Part shown: positions 44,796 through 56,200 of the stretch, piece after piece
Layout: every line of letters begins with the position of its first letter
Numbering within the stretch: the stretch's first letter is position 1
DNA from: Pisolithus tinctorius
Lineage: Eukaryota; Basidiomycota; Agaricomycetes; Boletales; Pisolithaceae
Assembly (NCBI GenBank): GCA_024663395.1
Contig: JANFAH010000031.1
Span: 186,001 to 250,000 of the forward strand
Reading direction: 5' to 3'
Length of the DNA: 64,000 bases
Made by a program: the position numbers and the translations under genes
Notes under the pieces: model-generated
Database searches by the model: none
What the model was told of the DNA's origin: nothing
Seen by the model: the letters and a program-made list of their open reading frames with translations, nothing else

Positions 44796-46312
44796 TGTGA
44801 GTCAGTGTGGAAAGCTGGTGAAAACCAAACAAATCCAACACCAAAGACAAATATGAGTGAGTGGTGGTTTACCCCATGGAACCTGGAGTGCAGAAAAACC
44901 TAAATGTGGGGGGGACTTCAAGTAGAGGTGCTCCTGGCACAAGTTGTCAACAAGTTACACAGGAGAGGATGAATGAATGCTGATTGAGAAGGGGATGCTG
45001 AACAGAGCAGGGGTGTTCAGCCAAAAGGACTCCTAGTGCAAGTTGATGTCAAGTTATGCAGGAGTAGTGGGATGACTAAGCAAAGACTGCTGACTAAGTG
45101 TGGGGTGGACTGCAGATGATGAAGGATGGCAGATAGACTCTTCCAAATGAGCCTCAACTACCAAGTATACAAATGATGACAGATAGACCCCTTCATGGAG
45201 CCTCAGCTGTCAATGACGAGTTATGTTGAGAAGAACTGACTGACTGCTGAGTGAATGGCTTCTGGTTCACTTGGGGTGTAGCTAAGTACATGGGGGTTTA
45301 TATACTGTGGGGGGAGCACAGCTTGTGACAAACAAGGCACAAACACTTGGTAAGTCATGAGTAATGACTGAGTAATCATGATGAGTAAGCAAGAAATGAA
45401 AAGTAAGCAAGCAAGGAAGATTGGTAACTTCATGAATGGGGCTCTGATGGAGGAGGAGGAGAAGGGGGGATGTCCTCTGCTGGATCTTGCAGTAAGAAGG
45501 CAAGATGCACATCATACTCATCATGGATGCGATCAAGGAGGCTGGAGAACAGTAGACTATGCTGCAGCTGTCACAATGCAGGGAGAATGATGGACAAGAT
45601 TGGAATAAAGACAGTGCAGGGAGCAGGGAGGAATGATCCATATGCTTCATCAACTGGGGAGACCAAAACAACCACATAAGACCTTTCTAACCGAGTGACA
45701 GACCTGAGGCAACCAAAGAATGTCCTTCTGGAAGTCATACTGACAAGGAGAACATGCTGACCAAGCTGCATGGGATGAGACAGGGCTGACAATGATGGAA
45801 TGAACCAGGGGGCTTCAGGACAAAAGCTGGTGGGAATGCCTGGCAGATATATGTAGCCACTGTCTCTGGCAAATGAGACAAGCAAGATGATTGACAAAGA
45901 GGCAGCCATGATTGATGGACTTAGCAAAATGAGTGTCTGATGGATGGAGTGCTGTAGGAATGTGTAGGGTGTGAGGATCCTCTCCAAATTTGGAAGGCAG
46001 AATCACGTGGCTGAGCACTTTAAGTGAGTGTGAGAATGGAGTTGATATCTTTGGAAATGGTGGAGATATGATGAAAACCAGAATGCTGTACATGGGCACT
46101 AAAAACCTTTAATGCACACTTAACTCACTTCCTCTTTTCTCTTTAGCACTGATGACTCATTCTTGTGTGAAGGATGACTGCTCATGTCCAGCAGTCTTTC
46201 TATGCATGAGGCCTTTCATCTTCATCTGCATGCATGGGCATTGCATGCAACTCATCAATGAGTTAGGCAGAGTCAGCTGTAACCATGTCCACAACACCTT
46301 TGGTGTGTGACA
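44796..46312 (+). mobile_element. TGTGAGTC repeat unit 3
   Basis: A 1517-bp copy in the same orientation as unit 1. It starts TGTGAGTCAGTG and ends GTGTGTGACA, with flanks ACAC and GCAC (a possible 4-bp duplication with one mismatch). It interrupts the PIF/Harbinger transposase relic on its right. The conserved minus-strand frame is at 45571-45987, with LERSYVVVLVSPVDEAYGSF. Confidence 0.72.
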
Positions 46313-47118
46313 GCACCATTCTTTCAGATGGTAACAAACACCTTGATAGGGAACCAGAAGTGCATCACAGGTCCCAAACCCTGCATCTGCAGTTGACCCA
46401 TCAAAGCCAGTGAGGGCATATGTGAAGAAGTCAAAATCACAGATGAAGAGACAGTTTTGAGACAGGTAGCCCTTCTGGTTCCTCATGTAAGGCTGGTCCT
46501 CAGCAGCAGTGAATGCTCAAATATGAGCACCATCAACTGCACCAATACAATCCTGGAAAAATCAAAAGCATGGGTCACTAGTAATCACAGTTGATATGGG
46601 AGTGTTATTGGTGGGGAATTGCACTTGGGATGCATAGAATTGTCCCCCAGAAAAGAAAGCCAACCTTGCTTTGAAATATCTAAAAAATTGTGAGAAAAAT
46701 ATCAGACAGTCCAATGGACTCCCTACCTAGTGATGGTCCCTGGTGAGTGTTGGAACCTCTCAGGAACATGCTGGGATGACAACCCAGTAACACGGGTGTA
46801 GAGTAATATCCCAAGTTGTTCCTCCACAGAAGTTCCATTGCAAGAAGGCACAAAACCATGGCAGGTGAGCACCTGCATCAGGTGATCAAAAACCCCATGG
46901 CTGACACCAAGGCAAGTCCATATCCTGTCTGGATGACCATTCAGGAGCTCTAGCATCCACCCCTCACCAGTCAGGATTGAGGTATGGTAGGGGATTGGTT
47001 CTGAATCAGAATGAAAAAGGAGGTCATAGAGGCATAGCACCTGGATCATCACTGCTACTACAAGGGCAGCAAGATGGCAATGATGATGATGATGGAGCTG
47101 CTGTGCTTCAAGATCCAT
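46313..47118 (-). pseudogene. PIF/Harbinger transposase relic
   Basis: The minus-strand N-terminal frame (47118-46723) has YHTSILTGEGWMLELLNGHP, GVFDHLMQVL, EEQLGILLYTRVTGLS and ERFQHSPGTITR, the helical N-terminal part of Harbinger transposases. After a gap (possibly an intron at 46555-46720) the DDE nuclease appears: DCIGAVDGAHI, then YMRNQKGYLSQN, FDFFTYALTGFDGSTADAG and VPYQGVCYHLKEW. The C-terminal catalytic part is missing, cut by unit 3. The first Asp of the catalytic triad (AVDGAHI) is present. Confidence 0.85.
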
Positions 47119-47300
47119 AGCAGAGTTGTTTGATCTGTTATCACAATGTTATCTGTTGAACTACAAGTTGTGTTGTTGTCTTATATAATCATCACATGAC
47201 TACATTACTGAAGCAGAAGCCAGAAACTTGGACTTTGCATTTGTGTGGGCATGCACAGCTTATATAAACATCATGTGACTACTTTGCCAAAGTCAAAGTC
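47119..47300. other. Spacer with no gene
   Basis: Short CpG-free sequence upstream of the transposase relic. A similar AAACATCATGTGACTAC / AATCATCACATGACTAC block is repeated twice (about 47188-47205 and 47268-47282). Confidence 0.4.
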
Positions 47301-47681
47301 CTGGCACTTCAGAACATGATGTACAAACCAGTCCCCTCTCAACCAATGCATTTCTGGAACAGGGACAGTGGTATGGAAGTTAGGGCAAGACAAAATCCTC
47401 TTTACCCCTGGGTGTCATCAGAAGGATATGCTACTGAACTGCCATGGAGCAGAATCCTGTGCTTCTATCTGACCCTGAATATTGCCTTTGGTCACATATG
47501 ACCAAATAATCCTTCCCCAGTCATCTACAGTTCAGATCAGAGCAAGATCTAGTGAACCCTCTTATGGTGCTCAGAGCACAAGGAGGTTTTGTCTCACCCC
47601 AACTTCCATACCACTGTCCCTGTTCCAGAAATGCATTGGTTGAGAGGGGACTGGTTTGTACATCATGTTCTGAAGTGCCAG
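47301..47681. mobile_element. MITE with about 100-bp terminal inverted repeats
   Basis: Left end CTGGCACTTCAGAACATGAT and right end its reverse complement. The two inverted arms (47301-47402 and 47581-47681) match over about 100 bp with few differences, around a centre of about 180 bp. No coding capacity. A target duplication is not obvious. It is next to the Harbinger relic but not shown to depend on it. Confidence 0.85.
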
Positions 47682-48064
47682 ATTGACCTCCATAACATTT
47701 TCAGCCTTCCAAGTACTGATTAGTCCCAGAACACATCAGGCATGGGGGGGGGGGGAAACAGTCCAGGAAATGACTGACAGCAGGTTTTTTAAGGGACTGA
47801 TGGTTCTGAGAGCATGTTATACTGATGGCACTGTGGTGGCCACCAGTATTTGATAAGAATTCCTTGAGAAAATGACCATGTGAGCTAGAGAGATGATTTC
47901 ATGAGTTGTGGTAAAAGAGGGAGGATTAATGGTACAAGTCCAATGTTTGTCATTGTTTACATGCTGACAAATCATCTGGATGATCATGTGGTTTGTTATG
48001 TAATCATTTTTTCCCATCCTCCATGCCCTCAATCCCATCAAAAGGTCACATTTCACAATTTCAC
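47682..48064. other. Spacer, no gene
   Basis: Contains a run of 12 G residues (about 47744-47755) and no recognisable coding region. Confidence 0.4.
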
Positions 48065-48281
48065 CAGTCAGGCACAAAAGTGTTGCAATGCACTTTTCAG
48101 AAAGACTAGGGTGTATCTCAGCATTTATTGCTTTGTTTTGACTGAACCTTAGTGCTCTGGAAAGCTAAGAGTCACCCCTTTCCAATGGTATAGGTATCAT
48201 GATTATCTGTGCAGAATAGCCTGAGCTACATCAACAACAAGTCACACCTCACAAACATTGCAACACTTTTGTCCCTCACTG
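48065..48281. mobile_element. Tc1/mariner-type MITE 1 (217 bp)
   Basis: Terminal inverted repeats of 26 bp with two mismatches (48065-48090 and 48256-48281), starting CAGTNAGGNACAAAAGTG. The right flank is TA, as expected for Tc1/mariner; the left flank is not. Confidence 0.75.
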
Positions 48282-48459
48282 TATTTGCTTTATCAGAGGC
48301 AAAAATGCATTTCATGGTGAAGTAGGGTTAGCTAAGTGGGACCCAAGCCATTTTTATGGCTCAGGATTATGTACATTACATAATCAGTCAGGGTTGAAGC
48401 ACAAAATCCCTCAGAAGTTGTCAAATCTTTATGTTATTTACTAAATAATGACTGACAAC
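48282..48459. other. Spacer between the two mariner-type MITEs
   Basis: No gene or repeat is recognised. Confidence 0.4.
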
Positions 48460-48679
48460 ATCATGCTCAAAAAAGTGTCCCAATGACATGTCATTTTAAA
48501 ATGGCTATATCTTGGTGCTATGTCAAACAAATTACATAAGCATGCAGCCCTGGTTGTCAAGGAAACAGTTAGTACTATTTTTGGTCCTGCAGGAGTTTGA
48601 ACTAATTCCTATTTGCTCTCTCATAAATCTCAACTCTTTCCAAAATCACCCAACATTGGGACACTTTTTTGAGCCACTG
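48460..48679. mobile_element. Tc1/mariner-type MITE 2 (about 220 bp)
   Basis: A 21-bp perfect inverted repeat (48465-48485 and 48659-48674 region) begins GCTCAAAAAAGTGTCCC. The right end is complete with CAGTGG and flanking TA; the left end is eroded. It lies inside the copia relic. Confidence 0.7.
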
Positions 48680-48759
48680 TAAGCAGAGTGACTGCCTGAG
48701 ACCACTGTCATGTCCAGGACATACAATGACTTGCAATTCTCTGCAACTGCTGTGACTGT
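48680..48759 (-). pseudogene. Copia GAG-pre-integrase remnant
   Basis: The minus strand reads NTVTAVAENCKSLYVLDM-like text, the block that follows the copia protease. It continues the copia of 50618-51883, from which it is separated by TGTGAGTC unit 4. Confidence 0.6.
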
Positions 48760-50617
48760 TGTGAGTCAAAGTGTGGAAAGGTGGTAAACACCAAACAAAC
48801 CCAACACCAAAGACAAATGTGAGCAAGTGATGGTTTGCCTCTGTGGAACCTGGAGGGCAGAGGAAATCTAATGTGGGGTGGGGACTTCAAGTGGAGTGCT
48901 CCTGGCACAAGTCAATGACAAGTTACACAGAAGCAGATGAGTGAGTGATGACTGGATGGGGGATGCTGAATAGAGTGAAGGTATTCAGCTGAAAGGATTC
49001 TGGAGTAATGGACTTCAATAAAATGTGCTCCTGGCACAAGTTGATGACAAGTTACACAGGAGTGGATGGATGACTAAGCATGTGTGCTGACCAAGCACAG
49101 ATGATACTTCAGATAGAGAATGGTGGTAGATAGACCCTTGATGGAGCCTCAACTACTGAGTATATGGATGATGACAGATAGACCCTTTCATGGAGCCTCA
49201 ACTGTCCACAATGAGTTATGCTGAGCTGAACTGAACTGACTGCTGAGTGACTTCTGAATTGCTTCTGTTGTAACTAAGTACATGGGGGTTTATATACTGT
49301 GAGGGGAGCACAGCCTATGACAAATGAGGCACAAATGCTTGGTAAGTAATGAGTAAGGACTGAGTAATCATGATGAGTAAGCAAGAAATAAAAAAGTAAG
49401 CAAGCAAAGAGTATTGGTAAGTATTGGTGATGAACAAGTCAAGGACAGTCAAAATATCACAGAATGAGTCAAATAGAGTCAGAAACTGAGTAAGCACACT
49501 GATATCACATTAGGGGGTGGAAATGCAAGTCAGATCTTGGCAGAGACATCTCTGGACCCAAAGATGGCATGACAGATGGATGGTGTTTCCAGATAGGGAA
49601 GTATTAATTCCAGAATTGAAGGGCATGAGTCAGGTGTCAAAGGGCTAGGGCATTGGGGGTCTGTGGGGCAATGGGAGCATAAGTGATTGTGTCTCCCACC
49701 CATTCATCCTCTCAGCAAAGTTAACAAAAGCTTCATGAATGGGGCTCTGATGGAGGAGGAGGAGAAGGGGGGGACATCTTCTGCTGGATCTTGCAGTAAG
49801 AAGGCAAGATGCATGTCATGCTCATCATGAATGCAATCAGGGGGGCTGGAGAACAGTAGATTATGCTGCAGCTGCCACAATGTGGGGAGAATGATGGATG
49901 AGATTGGAACAAAGACAGTGCAGGGAGCAGGGAGGAATGATCCATATGCTTCATCAAGAGGGGAGACTGAAACAACCACATAAGACCTTTCTAACTGAGT
50001 GACAGACCTGAGGCAACCAAAGCACATCCTTCTGGAAGTCATACTGACAAGGAGAACATGCTGACCAAGCTGCATGGGATGAGATGGGGCTGACAACAAT
50101 GGGATGAACCAGGGGGCTTCAGGACAGAAGCTGGTGGGAATGCCTGGCAGATATACATAGCCACTGTCTCTGGCAAATGAGACAAGTGAGATGATTGATG
50201 AAGAGGCAGCCATTTCTGATGGACTTAGTGAAATGAGCATCTGATGGATGGAGTGCTGTAGAAATGTGTAGGGTGCAAGGATCCTCTCCAAATTTGGAAG
50301 GCAGAATCGTGTGGCTGAGCACTTTAAGTGAGTGTGAGAATGGAGTTGATATCTTTGGAAATGGTGGAGATACAATGAAACCTGGAATGCTGTACATGGG
50401 TGCTAAAAACCTTTAACACACACTTAACTTGCTTCCTCTTTTCTCTTTAGCACTGATGACTCATTCTTGTGTGAAGGATGACTGCTAATGACCAGCAGTC
50501 TTTCTACACATGAGGCCTTTAGTCTTCATCTGCATGGCATAGGCATTGCATGCAACTCATTGATGAGTTAGGCAGAGTCAGCTGTAACCATGTCCACAAC
50601 ACCTTTGGTGTGTGACA
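48760..50617 (+). mobile_element. TGTGAGTC repeat unit 4
   Basis: A 1858-bp copy, the longest of the four, in the same orientation as units 1 and 3. It starts TGTGAGTCAAAGTGTGG and ends GTGTGTGACA. It is inserted in a copia relic. The conserved minus-strand frame is open for 223 codons (50375-49704). A TATA-like TTTATATACTGT lies near 49290. Confidence 0.75.
49704..50375 (-). CDS. Uncharacterised 223-codon frame of TGTGAGTC unit 4
   Basis: The longest version of the frame shared by all units. Blocks in order: FLQHSIHQMLISL, SLVSFARDSGYVYLPGIPTS, PMQLGQHVLLVSMTSRR, QLERSYVVVSVSPLDEAYGS, FLPAPCTVFVPISSIILPTL and CIHDEHDMHLAFLLQDPAED. No domain is recognised. A typical start context is lacking, and the frame may only reflect low mutational load. 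If real, it would be the only protein encoded by this repeat family. Confidence 0.35.
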   Translation of the reverse strand: MYLHHFQRYQLHSHTHLKCSATRFCLPNLERILAPYTFLQHSIHQMLISLSPSEMAASSSIISLVSFARDSGYVYLPGIPTSFCPEAPWFIPLLSAPSHPMQLGQHVLLVSMTSRRMCFGCLRSVTQLERSYVVVSVSPLDEAYGSFLPAPCTVFVPISSIILPTLWQLQHNLLFSSPPDCIHDEHDMHLAFLLQDPAEDVPPFSSSSIRAPFMKLLLTLLRG

Positions 50618-51883
50618 CCATGTAAACACCTCACAGACATTTCCTTCAAATGTCACCTGGAGACCTCTAGATGTGAGGGATGGAACCAACACCAGATTTG
50701 TGTCCAAGGCTGGAACATAGTAGACATCCTGTAGGATAGTTCATCCACCCCCACTACAAGTCCCCTGCATGTCAAGTTCAATCTAGCCCTTCCCTACTGC
50801 CATGATGGATCTCCCATCACCAATAACAACTGGTTGCAATGGTTCCAAGACCCTAAATGTGGCAAACCACCACCACTGGCAGCACATATGTGCTGATGCA
50901 CCCAAGTCTACCACCCACTCAGAGGGACTGGTTTCTGGACTCACATGTGCCACAAACAGCCAAAGAGCTGGATCCTCAACTACCTGGGTGACCTTTGCTG
51001 TGAGATCAGCCTTGTCTACTCCCTTCTCTTTCTTCTCTGACAAGGATGAAGTCTTCTCATCATCTGCCTTCTTTTTTGGGCTTGGGTAGTTGTTCTTCAT
51101 ATGCCCAACCTCCTTGCAGTTGTAGCACTTTATCTTTGACTTTTCCTTCCCTTTCCTTTTAGACTTTGACTTTGCACCAGTTCTGGCTGTGAGGGCAGAG
51201 TGACCCTGCAAGCCCTGGCATGTCCTCTCCTCTATGAGGACTTGCAAGATTACAGAGTCCACAGTCAACTTGTCATTTGTTGACATGAGAATGGTTCAAA
51301 GGACCAAGTACAAAGCAGGTAAGGAGATCACCATTGCAATTGCAACCAGTGACTCATTGAGAGTCTGTACAAGTGAGCCCAATGTGAGTGCCTTCTGTTG
51401 CATTGCATTTAGCTGGGTTTCCATCAGGCTATCATCAACAAGAGTTCCACAAAAAAGTTCTCCAATAAGGTAGGCAATTGTCTGTTTCCCTTTGCCCTCA
51501 TACTGTTTGCTAAGGCACTTCCAGATCTCCAATGCAGTTTTTGCATACACAACCCCACTCAGAGGCTCATCCTTGAGTGTCAGGGTAATCTGCACACTGG
51601 CTTCCCTATCTTTCATCATCCACTCCACATGCTTGTCCAGGTGAGTGGCAGCATCAGGAGCCTTTGTGGCTGAACCACCAACCACCTCCCACAGACCTTG
51701 AATCTCAAGAACCTTCTGTACATGAAACTTCCACATTTGAAAATTTCCTCCATCATCTGCAAGAGATGGAATATTGTAGAGCCAACTCAAGGGAGCAGCA
51801 ACCTTGCTAGATGACAACAGAGTGGTAACTGTAGTAGTAGAGGGTAATGAAGTTATGAGTATCTCAGTGTATGAAGTAGTCAC
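50618..51883 (-). pseudogene. Ty1/copia gag, zinc knuckle and protease relic
   Basis: The frame 51883-51296 is copia gag (UBN2-type): WLYNIPSLADDGGNFQMWKF, LWEVVGGSATKAPD and IWKCLSKQYEGKGKQTIAYL. The next frame (51286-50783) has the zinc knuckle CYNCKEVGHMKNNY, in which the last Cys is now Tyr, and the protease WVVDLGASAHMC. There the catalytic DSG reads DLG; a TCG to TTG change at CpG explains it. Farther on, LVLVPSLTSRGLQVTFEGNV begins the GAG-pre-integrase domain before unit 4 cuts it. The rest of pol is absent. Confidence 0.88.
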
Positions 51884-51973
51884 TTTATTGGTACCTAATG
51901 AAGTTATGAGTATCTACACTACATCAGTACCAAGTAAACAAATGTAAGTATAAGTATGCTCACCTCAGTGTAC
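51884..51973 (-). other. 5' leader of the copia relic
   Basis: It contains a short duplication: TAATGAAGTTATGAGTATCT occurs at about 51845 and 51897. Its outer continuation lies beyond Ty3 element B at 57327, because element B is inserted here (TGTAC / TGTAT flanks). Confidence 0.55.
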
Positions 51974-52426
51974 TGTTACATTTCACCCCTGTTTTTCCTC
52001 TTTTCACTGTATGTTTACCTTGTGTTTGATCCATTGGACTATCTTTCCTTTTAGAGCCACCTTCTCCCTGATCCAATGGCTCTCTACTTCCACCACTAGC
52101 ATAATTTGCTTCTTACATGCTTAGGACATGTGTTGTTATTGTTCAACCAATAGCATAGTTACCTCATTACATGCAGACACCTTGTGGTCCATTCCCTTGT
52201 AGTATTTAGACTGCTGGCTCAAGTCCTGGAACCCCAGACTTGAGCTGCTCAATCATACACAGCATTCTCTCAGAACTTTGCCCTCAGTGTCCCTAATCCA
52301 GACCACTCTTACCAGCGTTGCTTAAATCCTTCATCATTTACAAAGGTTACTGAAGCCATTGCTCAGTAGAAACCCATAGACTGCATTTGAGCTCTCCCTA
52401 TGTCTTGACTTCAGTCAAGTGTAACA
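51974..52426 (+). repeat. 5' LTR of element B (453 bp)
   Basis: TGTTACATTTCACC...AAGTGTAACA. AGACTTGAGCT, the predicted R start, is at 52236-52246, and its complement at 52429-52439 lies 2 nt past the LTR end. TATTTAG is about 33 nt upstream of R. Confidence 0.92.
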
Positions 52427-52428
52427 AA

Positions 52429-52439
52429 AGCTCAAGTCT
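52429..52439 (+). other. Predicted self-primer binding site of element B
   Basis: AGCTCAAGTCT, 2 nt inside the 5' LTR, is perfectly complementary to 52236-52246. Confidence 0.7.
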
Positions 52440-52480
52440 CCCAGCCTTTGGCCAAATCAGTCACTGTTTAGTGCACCACC

Positions 52481-53245
52481 ATGAACCCCCAAAATAACCA
52501 ACATTGGGTGCCATTGCGACCCACTCATGAAGAATCATCTTCTGACAAAGAACAGGAGAGCACTGTCACCAACACCTCCTCCAACGAACCCAAACAACTG
52601 GATAGAGGATTCACCTCTGGTATCCTCTCAAACCTTTTTACCCAGTCACTCACCACACTCGGTACTCCCATCCCACCAGTACCTGCCACCCCACTTCCTA
52701 CACCCCCACCCCCACCCCAGATTACAATGTCTGGTCTCTCTCCCTCTGAAAGAGAGTCCACAGAAAGATTCATCAAAGAAAACCTTCAAGAAGGAAAGAT
52801 CTGCCCCTCAAAGTCCCCTCAAGCCACACCCATCTTCTTTGTTGGGAAGAAAGATGGCTCCCTTTGCCCCTGCCAAGACTACCAATATCTGAATAAGAAT
52901 ATGGTGAAGGATGCATACCCCCTTCCCCTTATTTTGGATCTCATCAATAAACTCAAGGGAGCATCTATCTTCACTAAGATGGATGTAAGATCAGGCTACA
53001 ACAATGTCCACATCAAAGAAGGAGATCAGTGGAAAGCTGTGTTCATTATGCATAAGGGACTCTTCAAACCAACCGTTATGTTCTTTGGGTTGTGCAACTC
53101 CCCTGCCACCTTCCAACGATCCATGAATGACTCCTTCCAGGACATGATCACTGAAGGATGGCTGGTCATCTACATGGATGACCTCCTCATCTTCTCCACC
53201 AACCCCAAAGAACATAAATGGAGGACTCATCATGTTCTTGAATGA
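52481..53245 (+). pseudogene. Gag-RT fusion frame of element B
   Basis: A single 254-codon frame. The first 84 residues are the gag N-terminus (MNPQNNQHWVPLRPTHEESS ... TMSG), joined directly to RT at LSPSERESTERF. Relative to element C, the deleted segment runs from about 58515 to 60280 (about 1.77 kb) and includes the capsid core, zinc knuckle and protease. RT blocks [37 protein letters not shown] and VIYMDDLLIF are intact up to a TGA at 53243-53245 (ERM to E-stop-M). A protein from this frame could not assemble particles by itself. Confidence 0.88.
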
Positions 53246-56200
53246 ATGAGGGAACTGTCACTCCCTCTCAAGCTAGAAAAATGCCATTTTGATCTGACTG
53301 AGGTGGAATATCTCAGGATGATCATCAAAGAAAACACCATTGCCATGGACCCTGTCAAAGTCCAAGGTATTAACAAATGGCCTGTCCTGAAGAAAGTCAA
53401 TGACATCCAATCCTTTTTAGGATTTGCCAATTTCTATTGAAGATTTGTCCCATACTATTCAGACATTGCATGACCCCTCATAGACCTTACCAAGAAAACA
53501 ACTACTTGGGAGTGGTCTAGGAAATGCCAGAACACCTTCAAACTCCTGAAAAGGATTTTTATGGCACAACCAACTCTCTGAATGCCCAATACCTCTCAGC
53601 CATTCACAATCACTACTGACACATCTAAATATGTGACAGGAGGGGTCCTCCTCCAGGAAGATTCAAATGGCCAGTGGCAGCCCTGTGCCTTCATCTCCCA
53701 GTCATTTAACCCCACAGAAAGAAACTATGACATCTATGATAGAGAACTGCTTGGGGTTATCTGTGGGTTGAAGTCCTGGAGGCACTACCTCCATGGCTCA
53801 CCATTCCCAGTCAAGGTCTTCACTGACCACAAGAATTTGACCTACTTCAAGGTGCCACAAAACCTGAACCATCACCAGGCTTGCTGGCTCCTAGACCTCA
53901 CAGACTTTGATCTGCAGCTCAAACATGTCCCAGGCAAAGACCTGGCCACCCCTGATGCACTCTCCTGATGACCTGATCATATCCCTGATGACAATGAAGA
54001 TAACAAAGGAGTTACCCTCCTCCCACAAACCTTGTTTGTTAATCTCATCGACACAAACCTCACACAGAAAGTTGTGTCTTCCTCTATGACAGACCCCATG
54101 GTCCAAATGGCACTTCATGCCATAGAAAACATAGACATGCCCCTCCCATTTAAATCTCACCTCTTGGATTGGCGATTTGACAATGGAGTGTTGCTCTATA
54201 AGGACTGGGTTGACATCCCAGATGATCCCTCCCTCCACTGGACTGTTGTGTCCAACCACCATGACCACCCCTCCACAGGACACCCCAGTGTCTTAAAGAC
54301 CCAACAACTCATCTCCTCCAAGTTTTGGTGGCTGGGACTTGCCTCTTTCATCTGCAAATATGTAGAAGGCTGTGCTACATGCCAGCAAAATAAAGTAAAC
54401 ACCCATCTGACAACACCACCCCTTATGCCCATCCCTTTGACCTCAACCTGCCCCTTCCAACAGATCTCCTGCAATCTGGTTACAGACCTTCCCCTTTCTA
54501 AGGGTTACGATTCCCTTTTGGTCATGGTAGACCATGGGCTTACAAAGGGGGTAATTTTAACACCAACAAAGAAAACCACCTCCACTGCTGACATTGCAGC
54601 ACTCTTTTTCAAGAAGGTCTACTCCCATTTCAGATTGTATGACAAGATCATATCCAACTGAGGCCCTCAGTTCGCCTCCACATTTGCAAAAGAACTTGCT
54701 TCCCTCCTGGGATGCTCCCTTGTCCTCTTGATGGCATACCATCCTCAGACCGACAGAGAAACAGAACATGTAAACCAGGAGGTTGAGACATACCTCCAAA
54801 TCTTCTGCCAGAACAACCTCACCTCATGGGTGGACAATCTCCCTATGGCAGAGTTTGCACATAATCACCACCCACATTCTGTCACCCACCAATCACTATT
54901 CTACCTCATGTACAGGTATGAACTGAAACCCCTTCTGTCTCTCATCACAGAAACCCACCTCCCCACCACCAAGTCTAGACTTGAGGAACTCCGAAAGGCT
55001 AGAGAAGAAGCCCTTGCAGCCCACAATCTAGCCTGAAAAACAATGAAAAACTGCCTGTCATGACCCTTCACCCCATTCCAGAAAGGTGATAAGGTTTGGC
55101 TGGAAGCATGGAACTTAAAATGTTCCTATGAAAACAGAAAGATCACTCCAAAACAAGAAGGACCCTTCTCTATCTCTGAAGTCCTATCTCCAATCACTTA
55201 CTGCCTCACAATTCCCACATGATGGAAGATGCATGATGTCTTCCATGCCTCTCTCCTATCGCCCTATCATGAAAATGACATTCATGGACTGAACTTCCCA
55301 GCTCCACCACCTGATCTGGTCAATGAGGAAGAAGAGTACAAAGTTGAGGCAATAGTCAGCCATAAAAGGTCTGGCCATGGCCACACCTTTTTAATCAAAT
55401 GGAAGGGTTATCCTTCATCTGAAAACTCATGGCAAAAAGAAGCACACCTTGAACACATGGATGATATGCTCTCTGCATATAAGAAACGCTTCCCTAAAGA
55501 CTTTCCCCCTCAGAAACCACCCACTCGATGTCCCACTCGTACTGTCAGAAGTATCACTCTTGTAATGCCTCCTCATCATTACACCTACCCCTGCAAGCCT
55601 TCTTGCTGCCACACCCCCTTCACTCATCATCAATGACAGCCTGCTAGCAATCAAATGATCGCTTCATACTGCCTCTTCATCACTGACCCCACTGTCATCA
55701 GCACTGTCTATCACAAAGTTGACAAGAACTCCCCTCTTGACCTAGTTTATCATGCTACCATCCAAGCCCTTCAGCTTGAAGAATTGTCCTACTATGTTAA
55801 CTGACAGAACCCTCTTCTGTCCCCAGTATGTACCATCCTGAATGAAATCACATATGAACAGGTTCCCCTTCTCCTCCATCTCTTTGACATCCTTGGAGGT
55901 GCAGACCTCATCTATGATGTTCACCAATACCCTACATTAATTGCACCCCCTCCTCCCAGGTCTTGAAGACCCTTGACTGCAACCTCCCCTCTGGTTTCCT
56001 TCATGTCATCCTCCCCTCCAGCATCATCCCCATCATCCTCCCAATCCTCCCACTTGTCTCACTCTCTCAGAAGAGCCAATAGACCTCATGCCTGCTGCTT
56101 GTCAGGCTCTAACTCACGACCTTGCAAGTCCCATGACTCCCCATCTGAAGTAGATCCCAAGACCGCCTTTGGCATCTCCAGAGCTGAACTTGACTATACT

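Noticed and set aside
44796..50617. TGTGAGTC units 3 and 4 as the two LTRs of one LTR retrotransposon
   Set aside because: They are in direct orientation, but the flanks do not form a duplication, the interior holds a Harbinger relic and MITEs instead of gag-pol, and other copies occur as an inverted pair.
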